A stretch of 52,630 nt of DNA. Source: Verrucomicrobiota bacterium (GTDB taxonomy: Bacteria; Verrucomicrobiota; Verrucomicrobiia; JABWAM01). Below are positions 16,744 through 25,427 of the stretch, in pieces; within the stretch, counting starts at the first letter, position 1, and each line of letters starts with the position of its first letter. The stretch is from contig JAHFSY010000031.1 of assembly GCA_023269615.1 (NCBI GenBank), positions 1 through 52,630 of the forward strand, in the 5' to 3' direction. A program made the translations under genes and the position numbers. Below the pieces are notes generated by a model, which made no database searches, was not told the origin of the DNA, and saw only the letters and a list, made by a program, of their open reading frames with translations.

Positions 16744-17173
16744 ATGAAGGAAATACACAAGGCATTGACGCTCGTTGAACTGGCCGTCCTCCTAGCCGTG
16801 TCAGCGCTGCTCTGCGCATTGCTTGTCTCACGCATCCGACCTTTACAGCGGTCACGTGACTCGGTTGGTCCGGTCTGTCTTTCCAACGTCCGTCAAATCG
16901 TATTCATGCGTCGTTTCCGATTCCTCGGGACGCAATGGGTTAAACGAAGGAATGAGCGCCTACAATCCATTGATCCTGGATGCCGGCCTGACGGGCGCTC
17001 CTTGTTATGTGGCCAACCTCACGAATGCAAAATGGAATCCAAAATTTCCGCACAAGATTAATGGCGATATCAAGGATGGGGGCTATATTTTTTCCATCGG
17101 AGGTCAGGCTGCTTTTAAGAAGGCGTTTGATACGGGGACGGACGGGACCAACGGGTTTATTTTGGAACCGTGA
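16744..17173 (+). pseudogene. Tandem prepilin paralogue with 203-bp internal deletion
   Basis: The start (MKEIHKALTLVELAVLLAV) keeps a prepilin signal and the CLSNVRQI segment. The frame is then lost at about 16897. The sequence resumes, in the next frame, as SYSCVVSDSSGRNGLNE and runs to a stop at 17173 with ILDAGLTGAPCYVANLTNAK, matching the upstream gene closely. Compared with that copy, about 203 bases (16233-16435 of the first copy) are missing. As 203 is not a multiple of three, the C-terminal domain cannot be read from the prepilin start. Confidence 0.75.
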
Positions 17174-17182
17174 AGCCTTGGA

Positions 17183-17243
17183 GGTAGGCGCGACCGACGG
17201 GCGTGGCGTTGCGCCGCGGACGGCCCGGCGGTCCGTCCCTACC
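17183..17243. repeat. REP-like inverted pair, divergent family
   Basis: Two 26-bp units, forward from 17183 (GGTAGGCGCG start) and reverse ending at 17243 (GTCCGTCCCTACC end), lie between the prepilin pseudogene and the enolase-superfamily gene. The reverse unit has the palindrome GGACGGACC/GGCCGTCC with mismatches. The GGTAGG head and 26-bp length link it to the family at 37702, but the forward unit is poorly conserved. Confidence 0.5.
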
Positions 17244-17268
17244 TTGATGAGTCTTTTTGGAAACGCTC

Positions 17269-18390
17269 CTATCGTCCGGATTCGGAGACGAGATAGCGCT
17301 TCACAAAATCCTCGTTCAATGTCACGCCGAGGCCCGGGCGGTCGGGGACGGTGATTCTTCCGTCCACGGCCTGCATGCGTTCGTTCGTGAGTTCGTGGCG
17401 CAGCGGTGAATCTTCCACGCAATCTTCGAAGACAAACGCATCGCGGCATGTGCTCAGCCAGTGCAGGCACGCGGCCACGCTGACCGGTGTCTTGTAACAA
17501 TGATTGCAAAGGCGATGTCCCGACTCCTCCACGCGCTGGCGGATGTAATCGCTGTCTGTGAACCCACAGCGCGCAAGGTCCACCTGGTAGATGTCGAGCG
17601 CATGGCGGTCAATCCAGGGCTTGAACGATGCGCGGCCGCACTCGCTTTCGCCTGATGCAATCGGGACGGGCGAACGGTCCCGCAACCACACGTACCCATC
17701 AATGTCGTCCTGGTGCAGTGGTTCCTCGAGCCATCCGATTTTGAATTCATTGAAACGCTCGGCGCGACTGAGCGCGGTGCGCGCGTCCCACACGCAGCCG
17801 GCGTCAATCAAGAGCATGCCATCGCCAATCCCCTCTCTTGCGCCCTTCACGAGTTCAATATCGAGAGCCTCGGATTTCCCCATTGGTTCCCAGCCGAACT
17901 TGATGGCGCGATAGCCCTCCTTGCGCCAGCGTTGTGCGATCTCGCGCGTCTGAGATCCGTCGCGTCCAAAAAGAATCGAGGCATACGAAAGAAACGAGTC
18001 GTGTTGCTTGCCTCCAAGGAGGCGGTGGATCGGCTCGCCAAAATGTTTGCCCTTCAAATCCCAGAGCGCCATATCCACGCCTGCAATCGCCGCGATGCCC
18101 ACGGCACGGCGTCCAAAATACATCGTGCGGCGGTAGAGTTTTTTCCAGATGCGATCTGTTTCGAGGGGGTTTTCTCCAATGAGAAGCTCGCGCAGGCCGC
18201 ATGCGATGTTGTGGCTGAACGGGGCGTCCACGACCGCCTTCAGGACCTCGGGCGAGGCGTCCGCCTCGCCGATGCCTTCCAGTCCGGTGTCGGTGCGGAT
18301 GCGAACGAGAAATGTGTCCTGCGTGCCGGCGGTCTTGGCTTCGACGTTTGGCAGGCGGAGGATCTGGCAGATGACATGGGTGATTTTCAT
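17269..18390 (-). CDS. Mandelate racemase/muconate lactonizing enzyme family protein (first copy)
   Basis: A 373-residue enolase-superfamily enzyme, probably a sugar-acid dehydratase or epimerase in the cytoplasm. Visible in the barrel: K164 (AIKFGWEPMG), the metal ligands D196 (LLIDAG), E222 (WLEEPL) and E248 (IASGES), and a candidate base H297 (CNHCYK). The N-terminal capping domain is complete. The ATG overlaps the stop of the upstream glycosidase-like gene in ATGA, so it is the last gene of an operon with the two large exported proteins. The substrate cannot be read from sequence. Confidence 0.9.
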   Translation of the reverse strand: MKITHVICQILRLPNVEAKTAGTQDTFLVRIRTDTGLEGIGEADASPEVLKAVVDAPFSHNIACGLRELLIGENPLETDRIWKKLYRRTMYFGRRAVGIAAIAGVDMALWDLKGKHFGEPIHRLLGGKQHDSFLSYASILFGRDGSQTREIAQRWRKEGYRAIKFGWEPMGKSEALDIELVKGAREGIGDGMLLIDAGCVWDARTALSRAERFNEFKIGWLEEPLHQDDIDGYVWLRDRSPVPIASGESECGRASFKPWIDRHALDIYQVDLARCGFTDSDYIRQRVEESGHRLCNHCYKTPVSVAACLHWLSTCRDAFVFEDCVEDSPLRHELTNERMQAVDGRITVPDRPGLGVTLNEDFVKRYLVSESGR

Positions 18391-20981
18391 GGGACGGAAT
18401 GTAGCATGACGATGTCAGCCGCGTCCAGCGGCAGGGAGATGTCATAGCCATCGGTTGATTTTTGGAAGGGGAGTTTTCCGCGTTTGACGCTTTCCACGCT
18501 TTGGACGTTGAAGGGAACGTTCACGTGCAGGTTTGCCTGCTTTACCGGTTCGCCACTCCAATTGAGCATCGTCACGGCCGCACCCTTGGGTGAAAGCAAC
18601 AAGGGTGTTTCGACCATCACATGGTCCACGCGGACGGGAGGCTGCACATGCGCGAGCTGGGTTGGGTGGACGATCATGCGGCGGATGGATTCCGAGAAAT
18701 CGACTGGCAGTCCATCCCTGGTTTTTTTCGAAGAATGCAGGTAGGACAATCCGGGCATCCAGGTGAAATGCACCACGTTTCCATCGCCGATGGAACGCTG
18801 GATCATGGCCGGCGAACGATCGTTGAATGTCGCCTTCACGTCGCCCTTCGGATTTCTCACGACGCCGCGCGGTCCTGCCGCGGTGAAGTTTCCGAACTCG
18901 CCTTTGCCTTTTCCAGAATCATGGAGCGCGGTGGCATTCGCCACCAACATGCGCTCGCGGGGTTTCTCCGCGATTTCCGTGAAGTTGCCGAGCACAGGGC
19001 AGGGATCATCGTAGCGATCATATGCTCCCGTGCCGGTCACGGTGACGAGCGTCCCGCCGGCATTCACCCACCCGGTCATTCCACGCTGTCCCTCGGCGGG
19101 GATGTTGGGCCCCGTGGCATAGAGAACGCGGTAGGGCTTCAAGCCTTCGGGCGTGAGATCGTCCTCGTCCACGAAGTCCACCGGAATGTTGGCATGTTGC
19201 AACGCGAGATAAAGGTTGGCGACCTCGGCCAAGTAATCCACCGTTGCCTTGTTCAAGTTGGGGTTGGTGCAATCATAGATCTGCTTCGGGACGGGAATGT
19301 TTTTGGCATCCCAATACTGGGGACTGCGCGGCATGAGGATGGCGACTTCGGGCCGCGGACGGGTGCCGGGCCAGAGCAGTTCCTCCGCCTGTCCGATCAT
19401 GAGATGGGCCTCGGCCATCTTGGGGAGGACGCGGATGTTTTCGGAATAGCAGTTGACCGGGAAATTGTATTCCGGGCCAAACGTGAAATATTCGATCGCC
19501 TTGCCGCCGCTTCCAGCCACGCAAAGGATCTTTTGCAGGATTCCATCCGGACGGTCGCCGGCGCATCGGGGGATGATGTAGCCACCGAACTGGACGCCAC
19601 CTTTTGCGGCGGCACAGCGCAGTTTGGAGCAATAGAACGACCACTGGGGGGCCATGCTGTCTGGAAACCAGTCCTCGACCCACAGCAGCGTGGCTCCCCG
19701 CATGCGGCCAAATTCAAACCAGTCATGGCAGCCCATCGCCGCGTCCCGGCTTTTCTTGTCGGGATTGTTTCCGAAGGGGCCGGGAAGGTGGGAACGCCCG
19801 CTGAAGAAATTCCAGTTCACGAAGATCGGCATGCCGGGATAGAACGCCTTCTCCAAGGCGCGGGTGCAGTCGGCAAAATGACGCGACGAATCCCACGAGC
19901 AGAACCGCATCGTCCAATAGAAGAGGCGTCGCGAGGCCAGGTCCTTCGCCTGGCTTCGGGTGCCCGGCATCACCTTTGCCCACTCGCTTGCTCCCACGTC
20001 AACGGGCTCAAGTTTTTGCGACTTGATGTAATCACGGAACCGCGCCATCGCGACGGGGCTGTCCGTGAGAGGTTTGTACATCATCGGAAAATACCAGCCG
20101 GGCTCGTCTGAAATCCCGAAGATCGCCATGTCCTCCTTCGCAAACCCGGCGTCGAGGTAGGGCTTCGCCTGGTCCATGGCCCACTTTTCCACCAGTCCCG
20201 GATGATCTGCCGGCGCGCCGGCCGGGTCGTCGTTGGCTGTAAAATCAAACGCGTAACCGGGTGGGTTGTAAACGCCGTACTTGGTCCTGTGGATGCCGTT
20301 CTTGAGCAGGAGCTCCCGGCTCGGCTTCGTCGCCTCGGCCATGATGACGCTGAAACCACAGCGGCAGAGATGCTCGATTCCCTCGCTCCAGTTGCGACGT
20401 TCACCGTCTCCGGCGATGAAACGATCCACGATCGGAAATTTCTTCGGCCGCTGTTCCGGCAAAATATTCACCTTCTCGATCGCCTTCCAGTAGCGCTGGT
20501 TGTATTCCGCCATCGTGGTCGCGCGCAGTTTCTTGTGATCATCACGCCAGATGACGATGCCGAGATAGGCGCCGAGGATGGGATCAAAGTATTCTCCGGT
20601 GAGTTTCATGACCTCGGTGCTTCCAGTCAGTTTCAGTTCAGCTTCGATGACGGTGGGCTCGGTGAAGGGATCCATGCTGAGAATGGTGCGGCCCACGACA
20701 GACGGAACGCCGCTGGAGGGACGGGCCGCCTTCGCCTCTTTGACCTGCTTGCGCCCGAATTTCATCCACCCGCTCCACTCGCCGCCTTTCGCCGTCACAG
20801 GATCACAGGTCACGTCGAAATGAAAATTGAACTCCTGCTCCTGCTGCGGCGAGGCGCCGGCAACCGTCAGCACGCGGGCACGGACTTCGAATGTGGGAAG
20901 ATCCTTGCCTGAGGATAGCGGGGGCGCACCCAGCAGGGATGCCAGAAGGATGCCGACCGCGAACGACGGTTGATGTTTCAT
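18387..20981 (-). CDS. Exported glycosidase-like protein, GH42-like architecture
   Basis: The 864-residue protein starts with a signal peptide (MKHQPSFAVGILLASLLGAPPLSSG). A beta-rich N-terminal part follows, then a putative TIM barrel (about 200-560) with DRFIAGDGERRNWSEG, IFGISDEPGWYF as a possible acid-carrying loop, and LLWVEDWFPD. Next is a trimerisation-like domain (about 600-700, ending GMTGWVNAGGTLVTVTGTG), and a C-terminal beta domain. The order resembles beta-galactosidases with an amidotransferase-like middle domain, but I cannot assign a family. The gene begins four bases after its upstream neighbour, which has a similar C-terminal half. An upstream TTG at 20999 is less likely. 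Confidence 0.72.
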   Translation of the reverse strand: MKHQPSFAVGILLASLLGAPPLSSGKDLPTFEVRARVLTVAGASPQQEQEFNFHFDVTCDPVTAKGGEWSGWMKFGRKQVKEAKAARPSSGVPSVVGRTILSMDPFTEPTVIEAELKLTGSTEVMKLTGEYFDPILGAYLGIVIWRDDHKKLRATTMAEYNQRYWKAIEKVNILPEQRPKKFPIVDRFIAGDGERRNWSEGIEHLCRCGFSVIMAEATKPSRELLLKNGIHRTKYGVYNPPGYAFDFTANDDPAGAPADHPGLVEKWAMDQAKPYLDAGFAKEDMAIFGISDEPGWYFPMMYKPLTDSPVAMARFRDYIKSQKLEPVDVGASEWAKVMPGTRSQAKDLASRRLFYWTMRFCSWDSSRHFADCTRALEKAFYPGMPIFVNWNFFSGRSHLPGPFGNNPDKKSRDAAMGCHDWFEFGRMRGATLLWVEDWFPDSMAPQWSFYCSKLRCAAAKGGVQFGGYIIPRCAGDRPDGILQKILCVAGSGGKAIEYFTFGPEYNFPVNCYSENIRVLPKMAEAHLMIGQAEELLWPGTRPRPEVAILMPRSPQYWDAKNIPVPKQIYDCTNPNLNKATVDYLAEVANLYLALQHANIPVDFVDEDDLTPEGLKPYRVLYATGPNIPAEGQRGMTGWVNAGGTLVTVTGTGAYDRYDDPCPVLGNFTEIAEKPRERMLVANATALHDSGKGKGEFGNFTAAGPRGVVRNPKGDVKATFNDRSPAMIQRSIGDGNVVHFTWMPGLSYLHSSKKTRDGLPVDFSESIRRMIVHPTQLAHVQPPVRVDHVMVETPLLLSPKGAAVTMLNWSGEPVKQANLHVNVPFNVQSVESVKRGKLPFQKSTDGYDISLPLDAADIVMLHSVP

Positions 20982-20985
20982 GCGA

Positions 20986-23900
20986 TCAGGGCGCGTCAAC
21001 TCTCAGGATGTCTCCAAAGCCCGTTGAATAGGTCACCTTGACTGCATCGTCGGGGGCCTTCTCCATCTTCAACTCACCCTGGCTGGCGCTCGTAATTTTC
21101 TTGATGCCCTTTACTCCGCGAATAGTGAGCGTGACGGGTTTCTGGGTATCGACTGAATAATTGGCGAGCGGGACGGCGTACCCCTTGGGGGATTTAAGAA
21201 GACGCGCGTCGATCAATCCGCCTTCGGCCTCGACTTGCGAGGTGACAGCCTTGGCTGGGGCGAGGATCAATGCGCCGGCGTCGGCGTTGAAGTTGGTCCA
21301 TGGCGCATGGCTCCATACGCCGCGCGGAGGAGGCTGGGCTGGCTGGTGTGCGCTCCAGAGGTACGTGACACCCGGCAGCGCGGCGATGAATGTGATCTTC
21401 CCCTTGCCGAGAGTGCGTTCCACCACGGCGGGGCCGCCGCTTTTGAACTTGAAAATAATGTTCGCGTCGGGGCCTGCCTCCACATGGTCCACCACGCTGA
21501 ATACCGGCATGTTGCCGATCGTGTCCAGGGGCGTCATGCGCGGCATCTCGATCTGCATTCGGAAGAAAGTCTGCTTTTCGTCAAGCTTTCCGCTTTTCAA
21601 GCCGAGCAGGGCCAGGCCCTCGGGCACGGGTTGTTTGTACGCGTTGCAGCGCAATGCTCCGGCGGTGGCGACGAGATGGCCGCCCGCCTTCACCCATTCC
21701 TCGAGCGGCTTGATCATCTTGGGATCGGCGCAATCGCCCACCCAGTACGCCACCTTGTAATCCTTGAGTTTTCCGGCGATCACATCCTCCTCGATCAGCA
21801 TGTCGGGGGGACGGCTTCCATGCACGAGGGTATAATAGATTCCGAGGCGGTCCGTGTGGTAACAGAGGCGGGTTTTCTTGTAGTCGGGGCCAAAGACATT
21901 CAGCACCGTCTTGTCGCTTGCAATGCCGGCAAGATCCCAGCGCTCTGTGCTGTCGGACATGATCATGGCCACTTGCGATGGTTCCACGTGCGACTCGGGA
22001 AGGATGTCCTCGATGAGGGCCATGGAGCGGTTGATGTCGCGGATGGCCGCGTAACGGCCCTTGTCGCGAAAATCAATGTGATTTTCTGAAAAGGTGTAAT
22101 TCACGCCGATCCCGAAGTAATCGAGCCCGCGCGCGCCATGGGCCAGATGCGTGAACGCAGAACGGCGAAAACTCTGGTCGCTGTTGCCCGGCGAATGCGG
22201 CATCGTGTACTGGAGGAAAAGCGCCTTCGGGTTGTCGCGCATCCCCGAGCGGAAATGGTCGGCGATGTAACCGTTGACGAGCGGCCCCGGCTGGCCGACC
22301 TCCCAGAAGTATTCGCTGTGACGCCCGAAATTAGCGGCGCCACGGCGGAACCATTTGATGTATTTTGGAATTTCGGGGTAGTAAAACGGATGGCACGCCA
22401 CGTTGGCGCCGTAGAGGACCTCAGTCCCAAGCGCCTTGGGAATGTCCTTTGCCATCTCGGCCACCTTTGCGATCGAGGAGTCCTCATAAAACTGCGTGGA
22501 GTCCACGAAAAGCATCGCGTTGGTTTCGGACGTCTTTGCGGAGGAATTCGGAACCTGGAAGTTTACCTTGCCGCGATGTTGTTTCTGCCAGTCGGCGAAA
22601 TGGCTTTGCAAGGCCTCTCCCAAACGCATCTCCTGGTAGTAATTCACCGATTCGACGTACCACTGGGCATTGGTCTCGGCGGTTTTTGCATCGAAGGCCA
22701 GAGTATCAAACTCCACCTTGTTGTAGATTCCCATCTGCCACACTGGAAAGGATTTCTTCCACTCTGCCGTGTTGTTCTTCGTCCACTCATCGGCCAGCTT
22801 TCTGCCCGCATCATTGTCCACTTTTTTGAACTGGTCGGGCATGAACAGGGCCAGCCATTCCGCAAACCCGATCTCGTCGCCATAATCAAAACGCTGGAGC
22901 AGGGGCAGGACTTTCGCATCCTCGGCGGCTTTTTTGGTCGCCGCGATGTTCTCCGTCGTCGGCATCCATCGGTATTGTCCAAGCGCGATGGTGCGTCCCG
23001 GGGTGAGGCCCCATTTCGCGAACCGCTCACGCGCCACCTGCAGCGGTTCGTCGGGCAATGTGGGAGGTTGCATGTAGCCGCCGAAGACGCGCATCCCGAC
23101 ATCGTGATAAACCTCCGCCCCCGCATCCGCCTCGCGGCCCTTCTCCCACACCGGCAGCTGTCCGCTCCATGCCAGGGGCACCGTCGGCTCACGCCCCACC
23201 TTCGACGCGCCGGGCTTCAAAAATTCCACGATATCCTTGTATTGCTCCTCTGCCGTGATGATCTGCTCACCCTTGTATTTCCCGGGGTACGGAGGCAGCC
23301 CGATGTGCAGGACGTTGTTCGCGGGATCCTTCCAGTCCAATGCGCGGAGGAGCGGGGTTCCCGTCGCCGAGCCCGCAAGTTCCACCTTGATGTCGAGGCC
23401 TGGCTGGCTGCCTGAAATCACGACCGTATTGAAATGCGAGACGTCCTGGTTCCTGAGGGGAATCCATGCGCTGGGTTTGTTTGCTTCCAGTGGCACGGTC
23501 GCCTCTGTCCTTCCCCATGGCACACGATTCAACGAATACGTCACCGCTGCGTTCATGGCTTGTGGAGATGTGAGACGGAGATAATATCTCGGGGGAAAGC
23601 ATTCCATTGCGGCATCCAGAATGGGGTACACCGGGTTGGTCGGAAAACGCGTTCGCCATCCGTCTTTCAGGTCACGCGTCAGAAAAAGAAGATCCACGTT
23701 GCGATTGGCAGCAAGCTCGGGCTGGTCCACGGCGACGAGCGTGATTTCGGCCGGTCCAGCCTTCAGTCCTTTCACGTCGAAGCCTTGTTCCGCCAATCCC
23801 TCCGATCCCCATGAAGCATCGTACTGGCCCACCGGTTCAAAGCCGTCACGGCTTGCACTCCGTCCGCTGTACCAATATTTCGGTGCGTCCTTTTCTCCCA

Positions 23901-24279
23901 TCACCGCCGAGCCCGCCAGCTTGCCTTCCTGACGGATCTCCACACGGAAGCGTTCCTCCGTCCCCGTCGGCGTTTCATAACGCGACCACACGCGGTAATC
24001 GCCGTCCTCGGGAATCTGCACCGTCGCCACCGCCTTCGCATCCTTCGCCTTGGACGGCGCGGAGAGCACGCGCTCGCCCGAGATGTGGTTGAACCCGACG
24101 ATGTCCACCATGTAGTTGCCCTCGCCGTTCTTGATCACCTTCCATCCTTCACCCACAGGCTTGAAATCCTCCGCTTCAATCGCGACGCCCTTGGGCGGGG
24201 GTGGTTCAGACGGAGTCTGCGCCACGGCAAAGATCGTAAATGCGAGGATGCACGGGAGGATGTTGTATGTAATTTTCAT
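20986..24279 (-). CDS. Large exported glycosidase-like protein with N-terminal carbohydrate-binding-like domain
   Basis: The 1097-residue protein has a signal peptide (MKITYNILPCILAFTIFAVAQ). A galactose-binding-like beta domain follows (about 30-200, with VAIEAEDFKPVGEGWKV and ATVQIPEDGDYRVWSRYE). A long central region of unclear fold comes next (about 330-760), with HSEYFWEVGQPGPLVNGY and FLQYTMPHSPGNSD. A trimerisation-like domain includes PLEEWVKAGGHLVATAGAL, before a C-terminal beta domain. The C-terminal half is weakly similar to the next gene, so the two may be diverged paralogues. It heads the operon with that gene and the first MR-family enzyme. The gap upstream is filled by a REP pair. 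Confidence 0.7.
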   Translation of the reverse strand: MKITYNILPCILAFTIFAVAQTPSEPPPPKGVAIEAEDFKPVGEGWKVIKNGEGNYMVDIVGFNHISGERVLSAPSKAKDAKAVATVQIPEDGDYRVWSRYETPTGTEERFRVEIRQEGKLAGSAVMGEKDAPKYWYSGRSASRDGFEPVGQYDASWGSEGLAEQGFDVKGLKAGPAEITLVAVDQPELAANRNVDLLFLTRDLKDGWRTRFPTNPVYPILDAAMECFPPRYYLRLTSPQAMNAAVTYSLNRVPWGRTEATVPLEANKPSAWIPLRNQDVSHFNTVVISGSQPGLDIKVELAGSATGTPLLRALDWKDPANNVLHIGLPPYPGKYKGEQIITAEEQYKDIVEFLKPGASKVGREPTVPLAWSGQLPVWEKGREADAGAEVYHDVGMRVFGGYMQPPTLPDEPLQVARERFAKWGLTPGRTIALGQYRWMPTTENIAATKKAAEDAKVLPLLQRFDYGDEIGFAEWLALFMPDQFKKVDNDAGRKLADEWTKNNTAEWKKSFPVWQMGIYNKVEFDTLAFDAKTAETNAQWYVESVNYYQEMRLGEALQSHFADWQKQHRGKVNFQVPNSSAKTSETNAMLFVDSTQFYEDSSIAKVAEMAKDIPKALGTEVLYGANVACHPFYYPEIPKYIKWFRRGAANFGRHSEYFWEVGQPGPLVNGYIADHFRSGMRDNPKALFLQYTMPHSPGNSDQSFRRSAFTHLAHGARGLDYFGIGVNYTFSENHIDFRDKGRYAAIRDINRSMALIEDILPESHVEPSQVAMIMSDSTERWDLAGIASDKTVLNVFGPDYKKTRLCYHTDRLGIYYTLVHGSRPPDMLIEEDVIAGKLKDYKVAYWVGDCADPKMIKPLEEWVKAGGHLVATAGALRCNAYKQPVPEGLALLGLKSGKLDEKQTFFRMQIEMPRMTPLDTIGNMPVFSVVDHVEAGPDANIIFKFKSGGPAVVERTLGKGKITFIAALPGVTYLWSAHQPAQPPPRGVWSHAPWTNFNADAGALILAPAKAVTSQVEAEGGLIDARLLKSPKGYAVPLANYSVDTQKPVTLTIRGVKGIKKITSASQGELKMEKAPDDAVKVTYSTGFGDILRVDAP

Positions 24280-24295
24280 GGTCGGTTGTCTGCAT

Positions 24296-24356
24296 GTAGG
24301 AGCCGCTGTCAGCGGCGACCGGGGGAGGCGGAATCGCCGCTGACAGCGGCTCCTAC
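24296..24356. repeat. Inverted pair of REP-like palindromes, family A
   Basis: Perfect 23-bp inverted arms at 24296-24318 and 24334-24356 are separated by 15 bases. The pair occupies almost the whole 81-bp gap between the EEP-fold hydrolase gene and the large exported protein gene. It could form a strong hairpin in a through-transcript. Confidence 0.88.
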
Positions 24357-24360
24357 AAGA

Positions 24361-25242
24361 TTAAGATTGGGAAGGGCTGATCACGTCGATTTCTGCGTAA
24401 ACGGCGAAGTGATCGCTTGGCCAGGTGCCTTTGGTCGGGCGATTGAGTTCCACACGGCAGCGCCGCACCCGCGCGTATTTTTTAAAGTAGCGGGGCCAGC
24501 CCAGAAAAATGTAGTCAATGCGACGCTCATGCCTGCGTCCCACTTTCCAGCGATCAAGGCTGATGCGGGCGCCGGGATTCCGGTAAGTCCACGTATATCC
24601 CCCTGTGCCGTCGCCTCCCTGATCCCACGCATCTCCATAACTGACGCTCATGCCATTCAATGACTGTTGGCCGGTCAAAAAACGGATGCTGGCGGCGTCA
24701 GGCGTCGCGTCAAAATCCCCGGCAATGATCGGCGGAAATCCGTCGAGGCTGGAATGTCGCTCCACCATCCGGGCCATGGCAACCGCCTGCAACTCGCGCT
24801 CGCGCTCGGCGCTCAATTCCCAGGATGGCTTGGCGTTGACGAAGAGAAGTTGCCCCGCCGGTTCCGGCGCGGCAACCTTCACCGCCAGTGCAGCGTACGG
24901 AACACCCCTGGCGCGTTTTGTCAGCTGCAACGACAACACCTCGGCCAGCTTCATCGGCCAGCGGCTCGCGATGCACATTCCATCCTCGGGGCACCCGAAC
25001 GAACCGGAATGTTCAAACTGATGGAGAATGTGATATCCCAGCCCCTGCAGCGTCTCCGCCACCTGGTGTTTTTCCCGGGTAAAACCGGCTTCCTGGAAAG
25101 CCATCAAGTCAGGATCAAGACGTCGGATCCCGTCGCGCAGGAGCCGCATCCTGGCCGCGTACGGCGCGCTGAACCCCCAGATGTTCATGGTCAATATCCG
25201 AAGTGGCCGCCGCCTGGAGAAGAGCATCTTTGACATTTTCAT
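24361..25242 (-). CDS. Endonuclease/exonuclease/phosphatase family protein
   Basis: The 293-residue protein has the EEP fold: LRILTMNIWG (about 14-23), the metal ligand E51 in FQEAG, GDFDATPD with D176, RRIDYIFLG (about 240s) and the terminal PSDHFAV with the catalytic His. The mid-domain His of the usual VNTHL motif is replaced by Lys (LFVNAKPSW), an oddity also seen with other residues in some family members. Metal-dependent cleavage of phosphodiesters or phosphates is expected, on an unknown substrate. No signal peptide is clear. It lies between the creatininase and the exported proteins, with repeat elements on both sides. Confidence 0.85.
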   Translation of the reverse strand: MKMSKMLFSRRRPLRILTMNIWGFSAPYAARMRLLRDGIRRLDPDLMAFQEAGFTREKHQVAETLQGLGYHILHQFEHSGSFGCPEDGMCIASRWPMKLAEVLSLQLTKRARGVPYAALAVKVAAPEPAGQLLFVNAKPSWELSAERERELQAVAMARMVERHSSLDGFPPIIAGDFDATPDAASIRFLTGQQSLNGMSVSYGDAWDQGGDGTGGYTWTYRNPGARISLDRWKVGRRHERRIDYIFLGWPRYFKKYARVRRCRVELNRPTKGTWPSDHFAVYAEIDVISPSQS

Positions 25243-25250
25243 TGGAGGTA

Positions 25251-25424
25251 TAGTGTGCTGTTCATCAAATGAGTGGTCATTTCCCGTTCCATGTCCTCAC
25301 CCCGACGGCGCGCTCGGCGAGCACGCCCTACCATCGGCAATCCAAGCAAAGGTAGGGCGCTTTCGCCGAAAGCGCCGTGGTGGGATCGGGGGAATGGTCC
25401 ACTCATTTATTGAACACTACACTA
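25251..25424. mobile_element. MITE-like element with 34-bp inverted ends enclosing a REP pair
   Basis: Ends at 25251-25284 and 25391-25424 are inverted copies, 27 of 34 positions alike, sharing TAGTGT and AAATGAGTGG. Inside lies a family B REP pair (25307-25332, 25351-25376). The 174-bp element fills the 185-bp gap between the creatininase and EEP genes. It has no coding capacity, and no clear target duplication is seen. Confidence 0.65.
25307..25376. repeat. Inverted pair of REP-like palindromes, family B, tail-to-tail
   Basis: A minus-strand copy (25307-25332) and a plus-strand copy (25351-25376) of a 26-bp unit starting GGTAGGGCG. The plus copy has the stem GGCGCTTTCG/CGAAAGCGCC, differing from the 37702 copy by a paired change. 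Confidence 0.85.
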
Positions 25425-25427
25425 GAG

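Noticed and set aside
18621..20111. 496-codon plus-strand frame opposite the glycosidase-like gene
   Set aside because: Antisense shadow; composition unlike real proteins and no start context.
22138..23415. 425-codon plus-strand frame opposite the large exported protein
   Set aside because: Antisense shadow of a gene with signal peptide and domain structure.
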